33,709 nt of DNA from Agathobacter sp. (lineage in GTDB: Bacteria; Bacillota; Clostridia; Lachnospirales; Lachnospiraceae), in contig JALEPP010000085.1 of the NCBI GenBank assembly GCA_022767075.1, positions 1 to 33,709 on the forward strand, given 5' to 3'. How positions within the stretch are numbered: the stretch's first letter is position 1; each line of letters begins with the position of its first letter. The notes under the pieces are model-generated. The model was given only the letters and a program-made list of their open reading frames with translations, ran no database searches and was not told the origin of the DNA. Shown piece by piece: positions 33,151 through 33,709 of the stretch. The translations under genes were made by a program, and so were the position numbers.

Positions 33151-33190
33151 AACCAAAAAAGACAGGACTCAATGTCCTGTCTTTTTGGTT
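33151..33190. terminator. Bidirectional intrinsic terminator between the HAD gene and the right tRNA cluster
   Basis: AACCAAAAAAGACAGGAC pairs with GTCCTGTCTTTTTGGTT around TCAAT. The A-rich and T-rich flanks are part of the stem, so it can stop plus-strand transcripts from the HAD gene and minus-strand transcripts from the tRNAs. Confidence 0.9.
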
Positions 33191-33197
33191 AAACTAG

Positions 33198-33271
33198 CGT
33201 GCGTGAGAGGATTCGAACCCCCGACACCTTGGTCCGTAGCCAAGTGCTCTATCCAGCTGAGCTACACACAC
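33198..33271 (-). tRNA. tRNA-Arg (anticodon ACG)
   Basis: Complete 74-nt cloverleaf. Acceptor GTGTGTG/CACGCAC, anticodon stem CTTGG/CCAAG around CTACGGA (anticodon ACG), T-loop TTCGAAT, discriminator G. Confidence 0.97.
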
Positions 33272-33291
33272 ATATTATCTAATTGTTTAAA

Positions 33292-33375
33292 TGCCGGCGA
33301 CCGGAATCGAACCGGTACGATGTCGCCACCACAGGATTTTAAGTCCTGCGCGTCTGCCAGTTCCGCCACGCCGGC
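33292..33375 (-). tRNA. tRNA-Leu (anticodon TAA)
   Basis: 84-nt class II tRNA with a long variable arm. Acceptor GCCGGCG/CGCCGGC, anticodon stem CAGGA/TCCTG around CTTAAAA (anticodon TAA). Confidence 0.97.
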
Positions 33376-33380
33376 ACAAA

Positions 33381-33453
33381 TGGGACCTACAGGGCTCGAA
33401 CCTGTGACCCTCTGCTTGTAAGGCAGATGCTCTCCCAGCTGAGCTAAGATCCC
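33381..33453 (-). tRNA. tRNA-Val (anticodon TAC)
   Basis: 73-nt cloverleaf. Anticodon stem TCTGC/GCAGA around CTTACAA gives TAC, and the T-loop is TTCGAGC. It is 5 nt from tRNA-Leu. Confidence 0.97.
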
Positions 33454-33462
33454 TCGCGTTAC

Positions 33463-33604
33463 TTGTAGTGAGTGTTAGATGGAAATTATCTGGGACGTGA
33501 CAAGCTTGCTTGGCTAAGGCTCTGATAATTTCTATCTATCCGAGCGTTAGCGCGGGATGACGATGCGAAGCATCGGCATACACTCACGTTCATCATCACT
33601 ACAA
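33463..33604. repeat. Structured foldback sequence between tRNA-Val and tRNA-Asp
   Basis: A 142-nt foldback. The outer stem is TTGTAGTG (33463-33470)/CACTACAA (33597-33604). The alternative or added stem GTGAGTGT/ACACTCAC is at 33468/33580. A long inner stem TAGATGGAAATTATC (33476-33490) pairs with GATAATTTCTATCTA (33524-33538), 15 bp with one wobble. A small hairpin CGATGC-GAA-GCATCG lies near 33561-33575. No ORF and no promoter is evident. Confidence 0.6.
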
Positions 33605-33605
33605 A

Positions 33606-33679
33606 CGACCCAGAAGGGACTCGAACCCTCGACCTCCGCCGTGACAGGGCGGCGCTCTAACCAACTGAGCCACTAGGCC
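33606..33679 (-). tRNA. tRNA-Asp (anticodon GTC)
   Basis: 74-nt cloverleaf. Acceptor GGCCTAG/CTGGGTC with wobble pairs, anticodon stem CCGCC/GGCGG around CTGTCAC (anticodon GTC), discriminator G. It is the first gene seen of the right cluster Asp-Val-Leu-Arg; its promoter is outside the window. Confidence 0.97.
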
Positions 33680-33709
33680 TTATCGTATAGTAATTAGGTA
33701 TTTAATGGA

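Overview
The window looks like chromosomal DNA of an anaerobic gut-type Firmicute, most likely a Lachnospiraceae member. The evidence is a pyruvate formate-lyase system, a sigma-70 housekeeping factor, Gram-positive surface and cell-wall genes, no encoded tRNA CCA ends where checked, and strong AGGAG-type ribosome binding sites. Almost everything is on the minus strand. Only a membrane-bound LuxR-type regulator, a HAD phosphatase and a candidate small RNA are on the plus strand. tRNA clusters lie at both edges: Arg-TCT (partial), Gly-TCC and Pro-TGG on the left; Arg-ACG, Leu-TAA, Val-TAC and Asp-GTC on the right.

Layout from left to right: tRNAs; a housekeeping and envelope run read leftward (rhodanese, THUMP rRNA methyltransferase, papain-like C1 protease, amidase_3, XTP/dITP pyrophosphatase); a 410-bp gap with a candidate small RNA gene on the plus strand; a large cNMP-binding-domain protein of unknown function; a surface-acylation module (carrier protein, MBOAT, SGNH-like protein, lipoprotein); a transglutaminase-like protein; pflA; a 794-bp palindromic element (E1); pflB; a 717-bp palindromic element (E2); rpoD; a second and fuller acylation module (adenylation enzyme, PLP decarboxylase, carrier protein, MBOAT, SGNH-like protein); a PurF-like protein lacking the catalytic cysteine; an MFS exporter; two secreted or anchored surface proteins with a divergent LuxR-type membrane regulator; and a HAD phosphatase followed by a short GC-rich element (E3) and the tRNAs.

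Two systems stand out. (1) E1 and E2 are non-coding, near-complete inverted repeats of about 0.7-0.8 kb. Their outer arms differ in sequence, but they share inner blocks and a nearly identical core of about 84 nt. E3 carries a shorter version of that core: a nested hairpin followed by GACCGGAGCGGAGCG. Between E1/E2 and E3 both stems of the hairpin change while pairing is kept, as expected of a selected RNA or single-stranded-DNA structure. All three sit within about 20 nt of a stop codon, and E1 and E2 contain inward-facing intrinsic terminators. I do not recognise the family. (2) The two Dlt-like modules suggest that an amino acid or amine-type acyl group is activated, loaded on a carrier protein and exported by an MBOAT. 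The fuller module adds a fold-type III PLP decarboxylase, which the standard D-alanylation pathway lacks. It also carries a helically phased array of TTAACA-like repeats resembling PhoP boxes upstream. The first module has no adenylation enzyme and may borrow the second one's.

All calls come from reading the sequence and from family knowledge. No database search was run. Start codons were moved from the longest ORF to an internal start where a clear Shine-Dalgarno decided it.
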